Shown here: positions 45,750-54,253 of the stretch, piece by piece
Layout: each line of letters begins with the position of its first letter
How positions within the stretch are numbered: the stretch's first letter is position 1
Source of the DNA: Cystobacter fuscus DSM 2262
GTDB taxonomy: Bacteria > Myxococcota > Myxococcia > Myxococcales > Myxococcaceae
Assembly: GCF_000335475.2 (NCBI RefSeq)
Contig: NZ_ANAH02000009.1
Coordinates: 310,001 to 374,000 of the forward strand
Direction of reading: 5' to 3'
Length of the DNA stretch: 64,000 bases
Program-made: the position numbers and the translations under genes
Notes under the pieces: generated by a model
What the model was told of the DNA's origin: nothing
What the model saw: the letters and a program-made list of their open reading frames with translations, nothing else
The model's database searches: none

Positions 45750-47012
45750 ATGGGTGTGAAGTTGCTGCTGGCGGGCTGGTACGGACAGGAAGACGCGCTC
45801 TCGGGTCCCGAGGCCCCCCGTCCCTGGTTGCGGCGCGTGGAGGCCTGGTTGCGCGAGGCGGCGGGAGACGAGCTGGAAGGCGTGCGGGTGGTGGCGAGCG
45901 CGCAGGGTCCCATCCTCTTGTTGAGACTGCATCCGGCCGCGGACGACGTGGCCATCGTGGCCGCCGGACAGGGGCGGGTGGTGGTCTCGGCCAACACCTC
46001 CATGGCGGGGCCCGGCTATCACCGCTACCTGTGCGATCTGCTGCATTCCCTGGGTGATGCGCTCCAGGTGGACTGGGCGGACTCGGCCATCACCACCGCG
46101 GGCGTGGGAGACCCCACGGGTTATTTCCATACGGGGGACGCGAGCGGTATCGCTCCGCGCATGCTGGCCTGGCTCGGGGAGATGGCGGGCCGGGTGTTGG
46201 ACTTCCGCAAGCAGGGCCACTCGGGGGCCATGTTGTCGCTGCGCGCCGGGCATGGCTTCGAGCACCCCGGGGCCGTGCTCACGCCCCTGGGGCCTCGCGA
46301 CGAGGCGTGGCTGCGGGCCGTCCAGGAGGAGCCCTCGCGGGGTCAGGACATCTTCCCCTGGTGGGAGCCTGGCCGGGGCGCGGCGGAGAAGCTGGGCCGC
46401 GCGCTCAGCCGCATCTGGACGGAGATGGTGTGGCGTCCGCCGCTGCTCGAGGAGGAGCGCCAGCTCTTCCGCGACGTGGCCCGGTGGCTGGAGCAGGCGT
46501 GGCGGGAGGACCCGTCCCTGCCCTATCCCTGGCGCGAGTGGCAGCAGGTGCTGGGCTACCTGGGCAAGGGCGGGACGTTGGCCGAGGAGGTGTCCCGGCG
46601 CGCGTCGGCCGCTCCCTCGGGTCCGCTCATCGGCTACCGGCGCGGCTCGGTGCAGGTGACGCTGCCCCAGGGATGGGAGATCCGCATCCCCGGCTCGCTG
46701 GCCGAGCAGCGCCTGGCGGACGGCAGCTGGGTGGCGAGGGATCACCGCCGCAGCGTGCGCTTCCTGCCGTTGCAGGACATGGGGGGCATCGCCCCGGGGC
46801 CCGAGCAGGACTTGCCCTACGAGTTCCAACACCGGGGCGAGCGGGTGAAGGGCCGGGCCACGCTGCAGAGCGAGTCGGGGGAGTACCGGCTCACGGCGCT
46901 GTGCGAGGCCGGGGCGCACCGGGCCCTGTGTGTCGTCAGCTTCGATGATCCCGAGGAGCAGGACTGGGCGCTGGGCACCTGGCGCTCGTTGGATCACGCC
47001 GTCGCGGCGTGA
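45750..47012 (+). CDS. Hypothetical protein, myxobacterial type
   Basis: This is a 420-residue protein without signal peptide or membrane segment. It starts MGVKLLLAGWYGQEDAL and includes a dense Trp-containing middle region (WRPPLLEEERQLFRDVARWLEQAW) and a C-terminal beta-rich domain (GYRRGSVQVTLPQGWEIRIPGSLAEQRLADGSW ... ALCVVSFDDPEEQDWALGTWRSLDHA). I do not recognise it. The ribosome-binding site (gagaaacgagg) supports the start at 45750. Its stop and that of the convergent phosphoesterase gene are 1 bp apart. Confidence 0.6.
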   Translation: MGVKLLLAGWYGQEDALSGPEAPRPWLRRVEAWLREAAGDELEGVRVVASAQGPILLLRLHPAADDVAIVAAGQGRVVVSANTSMAGPGYHRYLCDLLHSLGDALQVDWADSAITTAGVGDPTGYFHTGDASGIAPRMLAWLGEMAGRVLDFRKQGHSGAMLSLRAGHGFEHPGAVLTPLGPRDEAWLRAVQEEPSRGQDIFPWWEPGRGAAEKLGRALSRIWTEMVWRPPLLEEERQLFRDVARWLEQAWREDPSLPYPWREWQQVLGYLGKGGTLAEEVSRRASAAPSGPLIGYRRGSVQVTLPQGWEIRIPGSLAEQRLADGSWVARDHRRSVRFLPLQDMGGIAPGPEQDLPYEFQHRGERVKGRATLQSESGEYRLTALCEAGAHRALCVVSFDDPEEQDWALGTWRSLDHAVAA

Positions 47013-47013
47013 G

Positions 47014-48351
47014 TCACGTCTCCGGGGGCACCGTCGCCAGTTCGGGGTACTTCGCCTCGGCGGTGAGCGGGCCCTCGCGCTGCTTGAGCTCGAGGGCGGC
47101 CTTCTGGAAGGCGCGCTCGTTGGCGGAGCGGGGGGGCCGTCTCATCGAGGGCTGGGGCGCGCTCGCGTGCGGTACCACGGTGGGGAAGGCCCGGAGGGTG
47201 GGCACGTCCGACAAGGCCTCGGCCACGCTGCGGATGCCCTGGGCGCGGCGGTGGTTGACCGAGGCCGAGTAGTCCTCGGGTCCCGCGCCGAACTTCTCGG
47301 CGAACAACTGCAAGAGCGAGGTGTGATCGAGCGAGCCGTGGAAGGCCCGGCCCGGCCGGACCCAGGGCGAGACGATCAGCCCGGGGACGCGGGGGCCCGT
47401 GGTGGTGAAGGGCCGGGTGTAGTGCGCTCCCGCGGGGATGGGCTGCTCGATGGGCAGGGGCGGCACGTGATCGAAGAAGCCGCCGTGCTCGTCATAGGTG
47501 ATGATGAGCAGCGTGTGGGCCCACTTCTCCGGGTCGCGCGTGAGCGTCGTGTACAGCCGGTGCAGGAGCAGCTCGCCCTGGCTGACGAGCGCGAGCGGGT
47601 GGTTGCAGTTGGCGGGCTCGTCCGTCCAGGCGATGTCGTAGTAGCGCGGCTCGATGAAGAGCACCTCGGGAGCGGACCCCGGGGGCTCCTCGCGCAGGTC
47701 GCGCGCGAGCGAGTCGAAGGGGCGGTACTTGGAGCCCACCAGCTCCGTGAAGCGTCCGAACAGCAGGAAGAAGGGGGGGCCGTCGTAGTAGACGCGCCAG
47801 CGCACGTGGTGGCGCTCCAACCAGTCGAAGACATGGTCCCGGTGGGGCAGCAGACGGGACTCGGTGCGATCGATGAGGGTGTCCCCCGTGAAGGCCATGC
47901 AGCGGTTGGGCTGGGTGTCCGCCGGCAGGGGGGTGAACCAGCGGTCGCAGACGCAGTACTCGCGGGCGAGGAAGGAGGACATCCAGGCCCCCCGCGAGTC
48001 GAAGTAGCCCATGGGCGGCGAGTGCTGCGCCCGGTGCTGCGTATAGGTGACGTAGGCGTCGACGAAGCCCGACATGCGGAACTTGCCGCTCGCGCTCCGG
48101 GCCAGCTGCCGGGCCACGAGCTCCCGTTCATGGGGCGGATCCCGGATGACCGACGCCTCGTCCTCGATGAGGAAGGGGCGGTGGACGCGGTTCTCGAAGA
48201 CGTTGGCGTAGCGCGGATTGACGTCCGGCTCGCGCAAGCCATCCACGTCCGGGTGGAGGTTCTCCAGCGACAGATGCCCGAGCAGATGATCGAACGACCG
48301 GTTCTCCAGCATCAGCAGGACGATTCTCTGGATTCCGTCGAGCGCGGCCAT
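47014..48351 (-). CDS. Phosphoesterase-family protein (phospholipase C / acid phosphatase type)
   Basis: This is a 445-residue enzyme of the PF04185 phosphoesterase family. The N-terminal LMLENRSFDHLLGHL (nucleophile region), AREYCVCDRWFTPLPADTQPNR, FIEPRYYD, LLIITYDEHGGFFDHVPP (metal-binding DEHGG) and GPRVPGLIVSPWVRPGR match phospholipase C/AcpA-like enzymes. Unlike most of the family it has no obvious Tat or Sec signal, starting directly at MAALDGIQRIVLLML. The ATG at 48351 follows gaggtgacgcc. It begins 4 bp after the stop of a small lipoprotein gene, so the two are cotranscribed. Substrate unknown (phospholipid or other phosphate ester). Confidence 0.87.
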   Translation of the reverse strand: MAALDGIQRIVLLMLENRSFDHLLGHLSLENLHPDVDGLREPDVNPRYANVFENRVHRPFLIEDEASVIRDPPHERELVARQLARSASGKFRMSGFVDAYVTYTQHRAQHSPPMGYFDSRGAWMSSFLAREYCVCDRWFTPLPADTQPNRCMAFTGDTLIDRTESRLLPHRDHVFDWLERHHVRWRVYYDGPPFFLLFGRFTELVGSKYRPFDSLARDLREEPPGSAPEVLFIEPRYYDIAWTDEPANCNHPLALVSQGELLLHRLYTTLTRDPEKWAHTLLIITYDEHGGFFDHVPPLPIEQPIPAGAHYTRPFTTTGPRVPGLIVSPWVRPGRAFHGSLDHTSLLQLFAEKFGAGPEDYSASVNHRRAQGIRSVAEALSDVPTLRAFPTVVPHASAPQPSMRRPPRSANERAFQKAALELKQREGPLTAEAKYPELATVPPET

Positions 48352-48355
48352 GGCG

Positions 48356-49006
48356 TCACCTCGGGCAGGAGAGTTGGAATTGGAGCAGCAGCCGTCCATC
48401 CACGGCTTCGAGCGCGTCCTCGCAGCGCTCGCCCTCGTCGAGCGGCAGCCGCAGCCGCCAGCGGCCCAGGGCCGGTTGTCCCTCGAAGGCGGAGGAGCGG
48501 GCTGTCTCGCCCAGCGTCGCGGAGGTTCCCGCCTTGTCCATCACCAGGGTGCGCGCGTTGAGGTTGCGCACCTGGCCGAGGAGCACCTGGGGGGACAGGT
48601 TGCCCTCCTCGAGGCTCAACGTGGTTTCCAGCACCCGCTCCTCGGTGCGGCACGTGAAGGGGCTCGGCTGGCCGCTGTCGACGACGCCGTACTCCACGGG
48701 GCGGGGAGGCGTGAGCACCTCGCTCTCGGTGAGCGCCGTCTTGGAGCCACGGGTGACTTCCAACCGGAAGCGCGTGGACTCCCGCACCGGGAGTGTCTGG
48801 GTGCCCGAGCGCGCCTTGTCTCCCAGGCCGGAGAGCGCGGGGATGGCCTCGAGCCAGGCCGAGCCGTTCGTGTCCCAGCTCAGGGTCACCGCGTCTCCCG
48901 GGCAGACGATGGAGGGCGTGGCGGTGAAGCGCAGGATCTGCGGTTTGGGACAGCCGGCGAGTCCAGCCGCCAGTGAGACGAGACCCATCGTCCATGCCCA
49001 TCTCAT
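48356..49006 (-). CDS. Lipoprotein of unknown function, Ig-like N-terminal domain
   Basis: This is a 216-residue lipoprotein (LAGC, Cys19). The segment ILRFTATPSIVCPGDAVTLSWDTNGSAWLEAIPALSGLG resembles the first strands of Ig/fibronectin-like domains of cell-surface proteins; the rest is beta-rich with a terminal cysteine-containing stretch. No catalytic motif. The gene is 4 bp upstream of the phosphoesterase gene and may deliver or anchor a partner of it. Confidence 0.65.
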   Translation of the reverse strand: MRWAWTMGLVSLAAGLAGCPKPQILRFTATPSIVCPGDAVTLSWDTNGSAWLEAIPALSGLGDKARSGTQTLPVRESTRFRLEVTRGSKTALTESEVLTPPRPVEYGVVDSGQPSPFTCRTEERVLETTLSLEEGNLSPQVLLGQVRNLNARTLVMDKAGTSATLGETARSSAFEGQPALGRWRLRLPLDEGERCEDALEAVDGRLLLQFQLSCPR

Positions 49007-49096
49007 GCGCGCACCTCTCTTGCTGAAGAGTCTTCCATGTCCCCCATCCGTGAAGACAGCCTTCGGGGCCCGAGGGGACGTAGAGTGGACAGCACG

Positions 49097-49588
49097 ATGC
49101 CGGATGCGTCCACGCTCGCCGAATGGGGATTGCCGGGGCTGTTCCTCGTGGCGGTGATGGCCGGCTCGGTGCTTCCCGCTCCGTCCGAGGCGGTGCTGGC
49201 CGCCCTCATCTATGGAGGAGTGGGCCCGGGGTGGGCCGTGACGGTGGCCACCGCCGGCAACGTGCTCGGTGCGCTCACCGTCTATGCCCTGGGCCGCTGG
49301 GGAGCACGTGGCGAGGGCGGGGGCGTGGTGGGACGATGGCTCCAGCGCCGGAGCGCCCGGGAGGGTCCTCGTCTGCTCCGGGCCCGGGAGCGTCTGGCCA
49401 CCTGGGGAGCGCCCGTGCTCCTGCTCGCCTGGCTGCCCATCGTGGGAGACGTCTTCGTGCTCGCGGCGGGCCTCGTGGGGGTGCGTCCCGGGCCTTTCGT
49501 CGCCTTCGTTTCACTCGGAAAGGGGCTGCGCTACCTCGGAGTCGCACTTTCTGTTCTCGCGGCGAGTCACACTGGAATTTCACAATGA
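49097..49588 (+). CDS. YqaA/DedA-like small membrane protein
   Basis: This is a 163-residue protein with four or so hydrophobic segments: LPGLFLVAVMAGSVLPAPSEAVLAALIYGG, AVTVATAGNVLGALTVYALGRW, APVLLLAWLPIVGDVFVLAAGLVGV and a final FVAFVSLGKGLRYLGVALSVLA. The GAxVGxxxxYxLGR-like and PxxGDxxxxxAG patterns are those of YqaA/SNARE-associated (VTT) membrane proteins, thought to act in lipid transport. The start at 49097 is chosen; the longer frame to 49037 is possible. Confidence 0.75.
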   Translation: MPDASTLAEWGLPGLFLVAVMAGSVLPAPSEAVLAALIYGGVGPGWAVTVATAGNVLGALTVYALGRWGARGEGGGVVGRWLQRRSAREGPRLLRARERLATWGAPVLLLAWLPIVGDVFVLAAGLVGVRPGPFVAFVSLGKGLRYLGVALSVLAASHTGISQ

Positions 49589-49672
49589 GGCTGCGAGACG
49601 GGAGCGGGGACGATGGACTAAAAGTGCTCCCGTCCCTCACCGCCCGCGTCCCTCGCGGGCAGGAAGCACGCG

Positions 49673-51304
49673 ATGCCACTGCGCTCCTCCTCTCCGACGC
49701 CCGCCCGTGCGGGCCGCTGGTTGCTCTGTTCCCTGCTGTCTCTGTCTCTCGCCGCGTGTGGGCAGGGAAGCGCCCCGCAGGCGAAGGAGGCTCGAGAGCT
49801 GTCCTCCCAGGGCGAGGTGCTGGGAGAGGCGCGGATCCGGCTGATGGCCGCCAACATCACGAGCGGCAACAACCAGAGCTATGACCCGGGCCACGGCATC
49901 CGCATCTTCCAGGGAACGAAGCCCGACGTGGTGATGATCCAGGAGTTCAAGTACGGCACCAACTCCGCCGTCGACCTCCGCGCTTTCGTCGACACCGCCT
50001 TCGGCTCGAACTTCTACTACTACCGGGAGCCGCAGTCGGGAGGCATTCCCAATGGCGTCATCAGCCGCTATCCCATCCTCGACGCGGGCGAGTGGGAGGA
50101 TTCGAGGGCACCCGACCGGGACTTCGCCTGGGCGCGCCTCGACATCCCCGGGCCCAAGGATCTCTGGGTGGTGAGCGTGCACCTGCTCACCGCGGACAGC
50201 GGCACGCGCAACACGGAGGCGAAAGAGCTCGTCGGTTACATCCAGCAGCATGTGCCCGCGGGGGACTTCCTCGCCATCGCCGGTGACTACAACACCGACA
50301 ATCGGAGCGAGTCGTGCTTCTCCACCTTCTCCGCCGTGGTGTCGCCGAGTGGCCCCCACCCGGTGGCTCAGGACAACAAGGAGGGCACCAATGCCAGCCG
50401 CGCCAAGCCGTATGACAACGTGTTGGTGAGCAACAACCTGCGTGCCTACCAGACGGCCACCGTCATCGGTGCCAGCTCCTTCAGCGCGGGCCTCGTCGTG
50501 GATACGCGTGTGTACTCGCCCATCGAGGAGATCGCTCCCGCGCAGAGCGGAGACAGCGGCTCCAGCAACATGCAGCACATGGCCGTCATCAAGGACTTCC
50601 TCGTGCCGGCGGATGACACCACTCCGGTTCCCACGGGACGCTTGACGGTGGTGGTTCCCAACGGAGGCGAGAGCTGGAGCGCGGGCAGCACCCACTCCAT
50701 CGCCTGGACGGCGAGCGAGACCTCCCACGTGAAGCTCGAGTACACGACGGATGGGAGCACCTGGAACGTCATCTCCGAGAGCATCCCCGCCGCGGAAGGG
50801 GGCTACACCTGGCAGGTGCCGGCGTCGGCGACCACGAAGGCGCGCGTGCGCGTGAGTGATGCCTCCGCGGCGGCCGTCGCCGACACGAGCGACGCCGACT
50901 TCGCGATCACCAGCACTTCGCCCCAGGACACGCGCGCCACCATCACCCAGGAGACCGAGGGCAACAACTCCGCGGCGACCGCCAGTGGCCGGGTGGGGGC
51001 GGACAAGAACGTGAGCGGCGCCTTGTCCACCAGCGCGGACGTGGACTGGTTCGCCTTCAACGTGACCACGGCGGGCAGCGTCAAGGTGATGCTGAGCATG
51101 CCCGGCGCGCAGGACCTGGACTGGTCCGTGTACTCCGCGTCCGATCTGCTCTTCTCCGCGGCCTCCAGCGCCACCATGAGCAACCCCGAGGTGGGCACCT
51201 TCTCCGCCAGCGCCCCGGGCATCTACTACGTGAAGGTGGTGGGCTACGCGGGCGCGACGGGTGGCTACACGCTCAACGTGAGCGGCGCGGGCGTGCAGCC
51301 GTAG
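49673..51304 (+). CDS. Secreted endonuclease/exonuclease/phosphatase-fold lipoprotein with Ig-like and PPC domains
   Basis: This is a 543-residue lipoprotein (LAAC, Cys29). The EEP-fold domain (about 50-315) shows IRLMAANITSGN, VVMIQEFKYG with the metal-binding Glu, LWVVSVHLLT, AGDYNTDN and a final NMQHMAV region. It is followed by an Ig-like domain (about 323-420, PNGGESWSAGSTHSIAW) and a bacterial pre-peptidase C-terminal (PPC) domain (about 430-540, NVSGALSTSADVDWFAFNVTTAG ... YYVKVVGYAGATGGYTL). It is predicted to cleave phosphodiester bonds in DNA, RNA or lipid outside the cell; the domain mix is typical of myxobacterial secreted hydrolases. Confidence 0.82.
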   Translation: MPLRSSSPTPARAGRWLLCSLLSLSLAACGQGSAPQAKEARELSSQGEVLGEARIRLMAANITSGNNQSYDPGHGIRIFQGTKPDVVMIQEFKYGTNSAVDLRAFVDTAFGSNFYYYREPQSGGIPNGVISRYPILDAGEWEDSRAPDRDFAWARLDIPGPKDLWVVSVHLLTADSGTRNTEAKELVGYIQQHVPAGDFLAIAGDYNTDNRSESCFSTFSAVVSPSGPHPVAQDNKEGTNASRAKPYDNVLVSNNLRAYQTATVIGASSFSAGLVVDTRVYSPIEEIAPAQSGDSGSSNMQHMAVIKDFLVPADDTTPVPTGRLTVVVPNGGESWSAGSTHSIAWTASETSHVKLEYTTDGSTWNVISESIPAAEGGYTWQVPASATTKARVRVSDASAAAVADTSDADFAITSTSPQDTRATITQETEGNNSAATASGRVGADKNVSGALSTSADVDWFAFNVTTAGSVKVMLSMPGAQDLDWSVYSASDLLFSAASSATMSNPEVGTFSASAPGIYYVKVVGYAGATGGYTLNVSGAGVQP

Positions 51305-51327
51305 TCCCGTCTCCCCCCGCACGCACG

Positions 51328-51365
51328 AGGGCTCCCGGGCGACAGGCGTCGCGTCCGGGAGCCCT
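51328..51365. terminator. Long bulged hairpin between convergent genes, bidirectional terminator candidate
   Basis: The outer arms agggctcccgg (51328-51338) and ccgggagccct (51355-51365) pair perfectly, and the loop contains a second stem gcgac (51339-51343) with gtcgc (51348-51352). The structure lies between the stops of the secreted nuclease/phosphatase gene and the convergent transporter gene. No T-run is present on either side. Confidence 0.55.
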
Positions 51366-51388
51366 GGATGAAGCGCGCGCGAGCGGCC

Positions 51389-52570
51389 TCAGTGGGAGCG
51401 CGTGTCCTCGGACACGTGGTGGAAGTGGGCCTCGGAGGCCTCCCACTCCTCGCCCTCGGCCAGCGTGGGCGCGTTGTTCGTGCTGGGCGGCGTGGGCGGC
51501 GCGCCGGGGCGCTCATTGGGCCGGCCGTAGTCGCGCTCGTAGATGCGCACCACGGCGAGGAAGAAGGCCAGGATGAGCGGCCCGAGCAAGAGGCCGATGG
51601 CGCCGAAGGCGGCGAGGCCTCCGAGCAGCGAGAAGAAGACCAGGGCTCCGTGCATGTTCATGCCGCGCTTGGCCAGCAGTGGCTTGACGACATTGTCGGA
51701 CAGGCCCACCACGACGACGCCCCAGGCGGCCAGGAAGATGGCCATGGCGGGATGGCCCGTGGCGAGCAGCAGCAGGGCGGCGACGATGCACACCGCGGCG
51801 CCGCCGATGGCTGGAATGAGGGCGAAGAAGAACGTCACCGCCGCGAAGAAGACGGGCACCGGCACGCGGGCGATGAGGTAGCCCACCAGCGCCGCCAACG
51901 CCTGCACCCCCGCGGTGGCCAGGGTGGACGTCAGCACCGAGCGGGTGACGCGGCGGAACTCGGTGAGCAATTCCGTCGTCTGCCCGCGCCGCAGCGGCGA
52001 CACGCTCTCCACCCACGCGACGAGCTTCTCCCCATCCACGAGCAGGAAGTAGAGCGCGATGAGCATCATCGTCACCTGGAGCGCCACGCTTCCGGTGGCC
52101 ATCACCACTCCGCCCACCGTCTGGGCCGCCGCGGCGCCCTGGGCCGACACGTGATCCTGCACGGTCTGCCACACGCTGGCGCTCTCCGTCTGGAAGCGGT
52201 CGAGCATGCGCGTGGCGGTTCCCCGCAGGGACTCGGGCACATAGGTCAGCAGACCCTCCAGGCCCCGCTGGTTGATCACCCCGGTGATGAAGTTCACCCC
52301 CTTGATGACCTCGGAGACGATGAAGGCGGTGAGGGCGGCGATGGGCGAGAGCAGCGCCACGATGATGCCCACCACGATGACGCCCGCGGCGAGCCCCCGC
52401 CGGCCCCGGAAGTGCCGCGTCAGCCAGTTCTGCAGGCTATTGAAGGCACCCGCCAGCACCGCGGCCAGGAAGAACGCTTCGAAGAAGGGGCGCGCGATGA
52501 GCCCCACCAGGGCGATGGACAGCAGGATGAGCCCGATGAAGACGCGGCGGGCTCCTTGTTCGGTGGCCAT
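51389..52570 (-). CDS. AI-2E family (PerM/YdiK-type) transporter
   Basis: This is a 393-residue integral membrane protein with about eight helices. N-terminal segments IGLILLSIALVGLIARPFFEAFFLAAVLAGAF and GLAAGVIVVGIIVALLS are followed by a soluble insert and the conserved C-terminal block FFFALIPAIGGAAVCIVAALLLLATG and GLSDNVVKPLLAKRGMNMHGALVFFSLLGGLAAFGAIGLLLGPLILAFF. The family includes the putative AI-2 exporter TqsA and Na+/H+ antiporters; the substrate cannot be read. The hydrophilic C-terminal tail is acidic and His-containing. Confidence 0.88.
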   Translation of the reverse strand: MATEQGARRVFIGLILLSIALVGLIARPFFEAFFLAAVLAGAFNSLQNWLTRHFRGRRGLAAGVIVVGIIVALLSPIAALTAFIVSEVIKGVNFITGVINQRGLEGLLTYVPESLRGTATRMLDRFQTESASVWQTVQDHVSAQGAAAAQTVGGVVMATGSVALQVTMMLIALYFLLVDGEKLVAWVESVSPLRRGQTTELLTEFRRVTRSVLTSTLATAGVQALAALVGYLIARVPVPVFFAAVTFFFALIPAIGGAAVCIVAALLLLATGHPAMAIFLAAWGVVVVGLSDNVVKPLLAKRGMNMHGALVFFSLLGGLAAFGAIGLLLGPLILAFFLAVVRIYERDYGRPNERPGAPPTPPSTNNAPTLAEGEEWEASEAHFHHVSEDTRSH

Positions 52571-52796
52571 GACAGCACAATGCGAATGGTCCGCGTCGCG
52601 CGGTAGGGGTGGGTGTCATCCCATGGCTCGTTGTGTCTGGTTGTCCAGCGGGCTTCCACTCTCCGTGCTTCCTCGAACCGGTGGCTGGAGCGTTCACCTC
52701 CGGTCATTCATGACGGGAGGTGCGAAGGGGGTTGTGCCCGCGCGCCGTAGTAGGCTCGCTCTCCCGGCCCGCCCGGCGGGGACCTCCAGGAGGCCC

Positions 52797-54248
52797 ATGG
52801 AACGCCTGCGCTTCTTCTTGAACGACCGCTCCATCGAGGAGACGGGGATCTCGCCCACCACCACGTTGTTGCGCTACCTGCGCGACCGGGTGCACCTCAC
52901 GGGCACCAAGGAGGGCTGCGCCGAGGGGGATTGTGGTGCCTGCTCGGTGGCCATTCTGGAGCAGGATGGCCAGGGGGCGCCCATCCTGCGCGCGGTGAAC
53001 GCGTGCCTGCTGCTCTTGCCCATGGTGCAGGGCAAGCGCGTCTACACGGTGGAGGCCCTGCGCGAGGGCGGCAAGTACCATGTCGTCCAGGAGACGCTGG
53101 CGCGCACGCTCGGCTCTCAGTGCGGCTACTGCACGCCGGGCATCGCCATGTCGATGCTGGAGGCCTGTCACCGCCGCGACCTGGACGAGCCCTGGAAGCT
53201 GGACGCGCAGATGTGTGGCAACCTCTGCCGGTGCACGGGCTACCGGCCCATCCGGGAGGCCGTGCGCGAGGTGGCCGGCCTGCGCCCCGGGGATCGCTTC
53301 GCCCGGGCGCTCGCCGAGACGCAGCCCGAGCCCATGGCGCTGGCATACGAGGCGGGTGCCCAGCGCTTCTTCACCCCGGACTCGCTGGAGGCGCTCTGGG
53401 ACGTGCTGGACAAGCACCCCACGGCGCGCTTCGTGGTGGGGGGGACGGACCTGTCGCTGGAGGTGACCAAGCGCTACGCCGAGCCTCCGCTCCTGGTGTC
53501 GCTGGAGGCCGTGCCGGAGCTGCGCGTGCTGGAGCCGCGCGGCGGGGGACACCGGCTGGGCGCCACGGTGCGGCTGACGGACGTGGAGGACTACGCGCGC
53601 GCGGTGAGCCCGCCGCTCGAGCGCATGCTGCGCTACTTCGGCTCGCGGCAGATCAAGAACCGCGCGACGGTGGGTGGCAACCTGTGCACCGCCTCGCCCA
53701 TTGGGGACATGGCGCCGGTGCTGCTCGCGCTCGGGGCCGAGGTGGTGTTGCGCTCGCGCGCGGGGGAGCGGCGGCTGCCGTTGGAGGACTTCTTCGTGGG
53801 CTACCGGCGCACGGCGCTCGCGGCGGGCGAGGTGCTCGCGTGCGTGGACGTGCCGGCGCAGCCCGAGGGGGCGCGCTCCCTGGCGTACAAGGTGTCCAAG
53901 CGGCGCGAGGCGGACATCAGCAGCGTGTCCGCGGGCTTCCGGGTGGTGGTGGACGGGGAGGGCAAGGTGGCCGAGGCGCGGCTGGCCTATGGCGGCATGG
54001 CGGCCACGCCCGCGCGGGCCCGGCGCACCGAGGCCGCGTTGGTGGGCCAGCCCTGGACGGAGGCCAGCGTGGAGCAGGCGCTGCCCCGGCTGCGGGAGGA
54101 CTTCCAGCCGCTGTCGGATCATCGCGGCTCGGCGTGGTACCGCGCGCAGCTGGCCGAGAACCTCCTGCGCGGCTTCTTCCATGAAACGCTCTCCACGCCG
54201 CTGCCCCGGCTCGCGGAGCGTCACTCGGCCACGGTTCAGGTGAGGTGA
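52797..54248 (+). CDS. xdhA: Xanthine dehydrogenase small subunit (2Fe-2S and FAD)
   Basis: This is a 483-residue subunit. The plant-type [2Fe-2S] cluster binds C41, C46, C49 and C70; the second cluster binds C109, C112, C144 and C146 (GYCTPG and CRCTG). The FAD domain (about 190-360) has FVVGGTDLSLEVTK and NRATVGGNLCTASPIGD. It passes electrons from the molybdenum subunit to NAD+. The start at 52797 has the strong site ccaggaggccc; the frame open further upstream is antisense noise. The stop overlaps the start region of xdhB, so the two are coupled. Confidence 0.92.
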   Translation: MERLRFFLNDRSIEETGISPTTTLLRYLRDRVHLTGTKEGCAEGDCGACSVAILEQDGQGAPILRAVNACLLLLPMVQGKRVYTVEALREGGKYHVVQETLARTLGSQCGYCTPGIAMSMLEACHRRDLDEPWKLDAQMCGNLCRCTGYRPIREAVREVAGLRPGDRFARALAETQPEPMALAYEAGAQRFFTPDSLEALWDVLDKHPTARFVVGGTDLSLEVTKRYAEPPLLVSLEAVPELRVLEPRGGGHRLGATVRLTDVEDYARAVSPPLERMLRYFGSRQIKNRATVGGNLCTASPIGDMAPVLLALGAEVVLRSRAGERRLPLEDFFVGYRRTALAAGEVLACVDVPAQPEGARSLAYKVSKRREADISSVSAGFRVVVDGEGKVAEARLAYGGMAATPARARRTEAALVGQPWTEASVEQALPRLREDFQPLSDHRGSAWYRAQLAENLLRGFFHETLSTPLPRLAERHSATVQVR

Positions 54249-54253
54249 TCCGG

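Noticed and set aside
52272-52796. In-frame extension upstream of xdhA
   Set aside because: It is antisense to the AI-2E transporter gene; the ATG at 52797 has a strong ribosome-binding site and matches the family N-terminus.
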